A stretch of 8,772 nt of DNA from Thermoplasmata archaeon. Its GTDB lineage: Archaea; Thermoplasmatota; Thermoplasmata; SG8-5. Under the pieces are notes generated by a model, which was not told the origin of the DNA, did not search any database, and saw only the letters and a list, made by a program, of their open reading frames with translations. This document shows positions 6,887-8,772 of this stretch, in pieces. A program made the position numbers and the translations under genes. The DNA lies in NCBI GenBank assembly GCA_023136815.1, contig JAGLQM010000031.1, forward strand, positions 1 through 8,772, given 5' to 3'. Numbering within the stretch: the stretch's first letter is position 1; each line of letters opens with the position of its first letter.

Positions 6887-7741
6887 ATGAAAATTGAGAA
6901 AATAAATATCTCCGAAAACAGAGCAGAAGTTATAATATCCAATGCGGAAGTGCATTTTTTAAATGCATTCAGGCGTACCCTTCTTATTGATGTTCCGAAG
7001 ATGGCAATTGACAAGGTGGAAATTCATCTTGGAGCCATCAGTGATGAAACTGGCAGAACATATGAGAGTACAACCCCACTTTTTGATGAAATTATCGCCC
7101 ACAGGTTGGGCATGGTTCCAGTGCCTACAGATGGCGAAGCACTTCTCAATGATCATTTGAAGCCAGAGGCAGAATGCGACTGTGCAAATGCTGGTTGCCA
7201 GAACTGTCAAGTAATGTTTTCACTCAATAAGAGAGGTCCAGCAACTGTTTATTCCGGGGACCTTGAGCCCCTGGGTGACGAGAAGCTCAAGCCAAAAGAC
7301 CCGAAAATCCCCATTGTCAAGCTCACCGAGGACGAAGGCATCCTAATTTATGCAATTGCTCATCTTGGAACCGGAAAGATGCATGCAAGATGGCAGGCGG
7401 TTCATGCTGCTGGCTATCGTCCTATCCCAGAGATAACAATCAATCAGAAGAAAGTTAATGACCCGGAAAGTGTAGTTGACAACTGCCCGAGTGGTGTTTA
7501 CGAGATAAGCAAGAAATCCCTGAATGCCAAGAATCCCGAAACATGCATTCTGTGCCGCACCTGCGAACATGAGGACATCAGTGGAAAGGATGCCATAAAG
7601 GTAAATGCTAACACTTCCAGGTACTTCTTCAAGTTCGAGACTGATGGGGCTGTGGATCCAAAGACCGCTATCATATATGCCCTCAGAGTTCTTGAAGCCA
7701 GATATAGTGACTTCCAGGAGAGTCTGGAAGAAATGAAATAG
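6887..7741 (+). CDS. rpoD: DNA-directed RNA polymerase subunit D (Rpo3) with iron-sulfur domain
   Basis: Subunit D, counterpart of bacterial alpha and eukaryotic Rpb3, dimerises with subunit L to start RNA polymerase assembly. The 284-residue product opens with the alpha-like dimerisation segment (ANAEVHFLNAFRRTLL region, 19-33), and HRLGMVP at 72-78 is a hallmark. Eight cysteines form two groups. The first is C97, C99, C104 and C107 in the insert domain. The second is C200-x19-C220-x2-C223-x2-C226, a ferredoxin-like motif with the same spacing as the cluster-binding cysteines of Sulfolobus subunit D. An iron-sulfur cluster in this domain is therefore likely. GGAGG (6875-6879) lies 7 nt before the ATG, 15 nt after rps11. 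This completes the conserved rps13-rps4-rps11-rpoD set. Confidence 0.97.
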   Translation: MKIEKINISENRAEVIISNAEVHFLNAFRRTLLIDVPKMAIDKVEIHLGAISDETGRTYESTTPLFDEIIAHRLGMVPVPTDGEALLNDHLKPEAECDCANAGCQNCQVMFSLNKRGPATVYSGDLEPLGDEKLKPKDPKIPIVKLTEDEGILIYAIAHLGTGKMHARWQAVHAAGYRPIPEITINQKKVNDPESVVDNCPSGVYEISKKSLNAKNPETCILCRTCEHEDISGKDAIKVNANTSRYFFKFETDGAVDPKTAIIYALRVLEARYSDFQESLEEMK

Positions 7742-7752
7742 GAGGCAGTTAA

Positions 7753-7812
7753 ATGATTGGCATATCTATTTATAACATTTCCATTATCTCGGCACACTTC
7801 AGGAGGTTCTAG
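7753..7812 (+). CDS. Possible 19-codon leader ORF abutting rps3ae
   Basis: A 19-residue frame, MIGISIYNISIISAHFRRF, begins at an ATG with GGAGG (7741-7745, sharing its first base with the rpoD stop) at a 7-nt spacing. Its TAG stop (7810-7812) sits directly against the rps3ae ATG at 7813. The AGGAGG of rps3ae lies inside its last codons (AGG AGG TTC TAG). A ribosome reading this frame would terminate on the rps3ae start, so coupling is plausible. Against this, the same interval could simply be untranslated sequence containing a promoter, and no known family matches such a short peptide. Confidence 0.3.
   Translation: MIGISIYNISIISAHFRRF
7767..7775 (+). promoter_or_regulatory. Candidate internal promoter for rps3ae
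   Basis: TATTTATAA in the rpoD-rps3ae gap resembles an archaeal TATA box. A start about 26 nt beyond its centre, near 7797, would leave a roughly 15-nt leader holding the GGAGG of rps3ae. This would let rps3ae be made separately from the rpoD operon. It competes with the leader-ORF reading of the same interval. Confidence 0.35.
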
Positions 7813-8538
7813 ATGCCAGCACAAAAATCCAAAGGTAGAGCGGCTTCACGCAACAAGGATAAATGGAAGTCCAAGATATGGTATGATATCATGGCTCCAG
7901 ATATGTTCAACCGCCAGAAGGTTGCAGAAACATTTGCCGATGATCCAGAAAAAATTATAGGCAGGGTTGCCAGGGTTACTGTCCAGGACATAACCGGCGA
8001 TTTTTCCAAGATGCATATCAAGATGAGCTTCAAGATAAATGATGTCCGCGGAACAGAAGCCCATACATACTTTGTTGGCCATGATATGACCAGTGATTAT
8101 GTCCGCAGAATGACCCGTAGAAGAAAGTCAAAAATCGACACAATAGTTGATGCAAAGACACGTGATGGTTATATTATTCGCCTGAAACCCTTGGCAATAT
8201 CAAATAACAGGGTACGTTCATCCCAGCAGTCAGCAATACGCTTGACCATGGAGAATGTCATAGGCGAGTTTGCAACCAACAAGAACCTTGACGAGGTTGT
8301 TAAGGCAATAATTTCAGGCCAGCTGGCAAAGCAGGCCGCAATTGCCTGCAAACCGATTCAGCCACTCCAGAGAGTTGAAATCCGTAAATCCGAAATCCTG
8401 GAAGCAGGCTATATTCCGGATATTCCCGATAAGGAAGAAGACTCTGACGAAACCACAGAAACTGTCAGTAATGAATCTGACGATTCTGCACCAGAGGTTG
8501 AAGAGATTATCGAACCAGAGGCAAAGTCAGCAGAGTGA
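7813..8538 (+). CDS. rps3ae: 30S ribosomal protein eS1 (S3Ae)
   Basis: eS1 is an archaeal/eukaryotic-specific small-subunit protein near the mRNA exit on the 30S platform. The 241-residue sequence shows the family body: basic N terminus, KWKSKIWYDIMAPDMF (17-32), a central beta-barrel region with VQDITGDFSKMH (57-68), and the conserved MTRRRKSKIDTIVDAKTRDGY (100-120). The last 35 residues (from about 206) are strongly acidic (EEDSDETTE..., DDSAPEVEEIIEPE). GGAGG at 7802-7806 is 6 nt before the ATG. It follows rpoD after 71 nt, where many euryarchaea have rpl18e, and is the last plus-strand gene I can support. Identification is secure. Confidence 0.97.
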   Translation: MPAQKSKGRAASRNKDKWKSKIWYDIMAPDMFNRQKVAETFADDPEKIIGRVARVTVQDITGDFSKMHIKMSFKINDVRGTEAHTYFVGHDMTSDYVRRMTRRRKSKIDTIVDAKTRDGYIIRLKPLAISNNRVRSSQQSAIRLTMENVIGEFATNKNLDEVVKAIISGQLAKQAAIACKPIQPLQRVEIRKSEILEAGYIPDIPDKEEDSDETTETVSNESDDSAPEVEEIIEPEAKSAE

Positions 8539-8558
8539 GGGCTCCCCAACCCTAAACA

Positions 8559-8603
8559 GCGCAAATTTGACAGCTGACCAGATTCATGTTGTCAAATTTA
8601 CGC
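8559..8603. repeat. Inverted repeat 3' of rps3ae (14-bp arms, one mismatch)
   Basis: GCGCAAATTTGACA (8559-8572) and TGTCAAATTTACGC (8590-8603) pair over 13 of 14 positions around a 17-nt loop. The left arm begins 20 nt after the rps3ae stop codon. As RNA this would be a stable stem at the 3' end of the ribosomal transcript, perhaps a 3' end or processing signal. It has no following U tract of the usual kind. The right arm also contains TTTACGC, which is complementary to GCGTAAA at 8682-8688, so an alternative fold across the whole gap is possible. Confidence 0.7.
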
Positions 8604-8772
8604 TTCACCTAACTCACAAGACAGGAAACTGGCTTGCGTTAAGATGAGGTTGTACCTCATCTGTCTTTGACTGTGATTTATGCGTAAACTACCAGCCCCT
8701 AAAGGAGCTGGCGTTTCTGGATTAACAGGACAGTTACCATTTCCTTTATGCTGTATGTTTACCTGTGTAGGC
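8598..8772 (-). CDS. Partial open frame entering from the right edge, possibly a TnpB C terminus
   Basis: A minus-strand frame is open from the window edge to a TAA at 8600-8598, giving 57 visible residues. It reads through the putative right-end hairpin as PETPAPLGAGSL, a type of tail I associate with TnpB proteins whose frame overlaps the element end. The remaining residues are not diagnostic, and none of the TnpB landmarks (RuvC acidic residues, CxxC zinc knuckle) would lie this close to the C terminus. The other two minus-strand frames stop near 8760 and 8747, so the real gene could end in one of those instead. It may also be non-coding. Confidence 0.25.
   Translation of the reverse strand, partial: PTQVNIQHKGNGNCPVNPETPAPLGAGSLRINHSQRQMRYNLILTQASFLSCELGEA
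8642..8662. repeat. Perfect 9-bp hairpin
   Basis: AGATGAGGT (8642-8650) and ACCTCATCT (8654-8662) are exact reverse complements separated by TGT. It lies between the inverted repeat after rps3ae and the right-end-like hairpin of a possible mobile element. On the plus strand it is followed by GTCTTTG, a weak T run, so terminator function is possible but unproven. On the minus strand it would lie about 22 nt beyond the putative element end. Confidence 0.6.
8684..8772 (-). mobile_element. Possible right end of an IS200/IS605 (IS1341-type) TnpB element
   Basis: On the minus strand the stretch from 8711 to 8684 forms a hairpin CCAGC-T-CCT-TT-AGG-G-GCTGG (one mismatch) followed directly by TAGTTTAC. 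Many TnpB elements end in a stem with a CCTTTAGG-type tip followed by GTAGTTCAC or similar, so structure and tail both match what I recall of these right ends. If correct, the element lies mostly right of the window, its end is near 8684, and the minus-strand RNA here would be the 3' part of a TnpB guide (omega) RNA, with bases from 8683 downward in the guide position. The resemblance is by pattern memory only; no transposase motif is in view. Confidence 0.4.

Noticed and set aside
8342..8647. Plus-strand frame overlapping the end of rps3ae and the following gap
   Set aside because: It starts inside rps3ae in another frame with no ribosome binding site and runs through the inverted repeat; not coding-like.
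8539..8772. CRISPR repeat array or tRNA in the structured right-hand gap
   Set aside because: The inverted repeats differ from one another in sequence and are not regularly spaced, and no cloverleaf or CCA-type acceptor pairing could be found.

Overview
This window is a housekeeping segment of an archaeal chromosome. The archaeal assignment rests on several genes: a replication factor C large subunit ending in a PCNA-binding motif, an archaeal TYW1-type wyosine enzyme, the uS13-uS4-uS11-RNA polymerase D operon, and eS1 (S3Ae). TATA-box-like elements and GGAGG/GGTG ribosome binding sites agree with this. Base composition is moderate. A euryarchaeal lineage, possibly Thermoplasmatota-like, is a guess; nothing here fixes it.

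The minus-strand half (1-4946) reads right to left as two transcription units. The first is rfcL, taw1 and a polytopic membrane protein of probable VTT/DedA type. The second, after a 93-base gap with a promoter candidate, is an isochorismatase-fold hydrolase that overlaps by ATGA with a small thioredoxin-reductase-like flavoprotein. That flavoprotein has lost the CxxC of true thioredoxin reductases, and it reaches the left edge of the window.

A 251-base divergent region (4947-5197) carries a promoter candidate for each direction. To its right on the plus strand lie rps13 (TTG start), rps4, rps11 and rpoD, tightly packed with gaps or overlaps of 16 bases or less. After a 71-base gap comes rps3ae. 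That gap holds a 19-codon open frame with its own Shine-Dalgarno sequence, ending directly against the rps3ae start codon, and a TATA-like element. These genes supply 30S ribosomal proteins and the RNA polymerase platform subunit, which here has eight cysteines.

The last 234 bases hold no plus-strand gene I can support. They contain a long inverted repeat just after rps3ae, a perfect 9-bp hairpin, and a minus-strand hairpin plus tail resembling the right end of IS200/IS605 (IS1341-type) TnpB elements. An open minus-strand frame runs out of the window there and may be a TnpB C terminus. This is the most promising lead to something beyond housekeeping. The rest is largely conventional, and I see no clear undescribed system.
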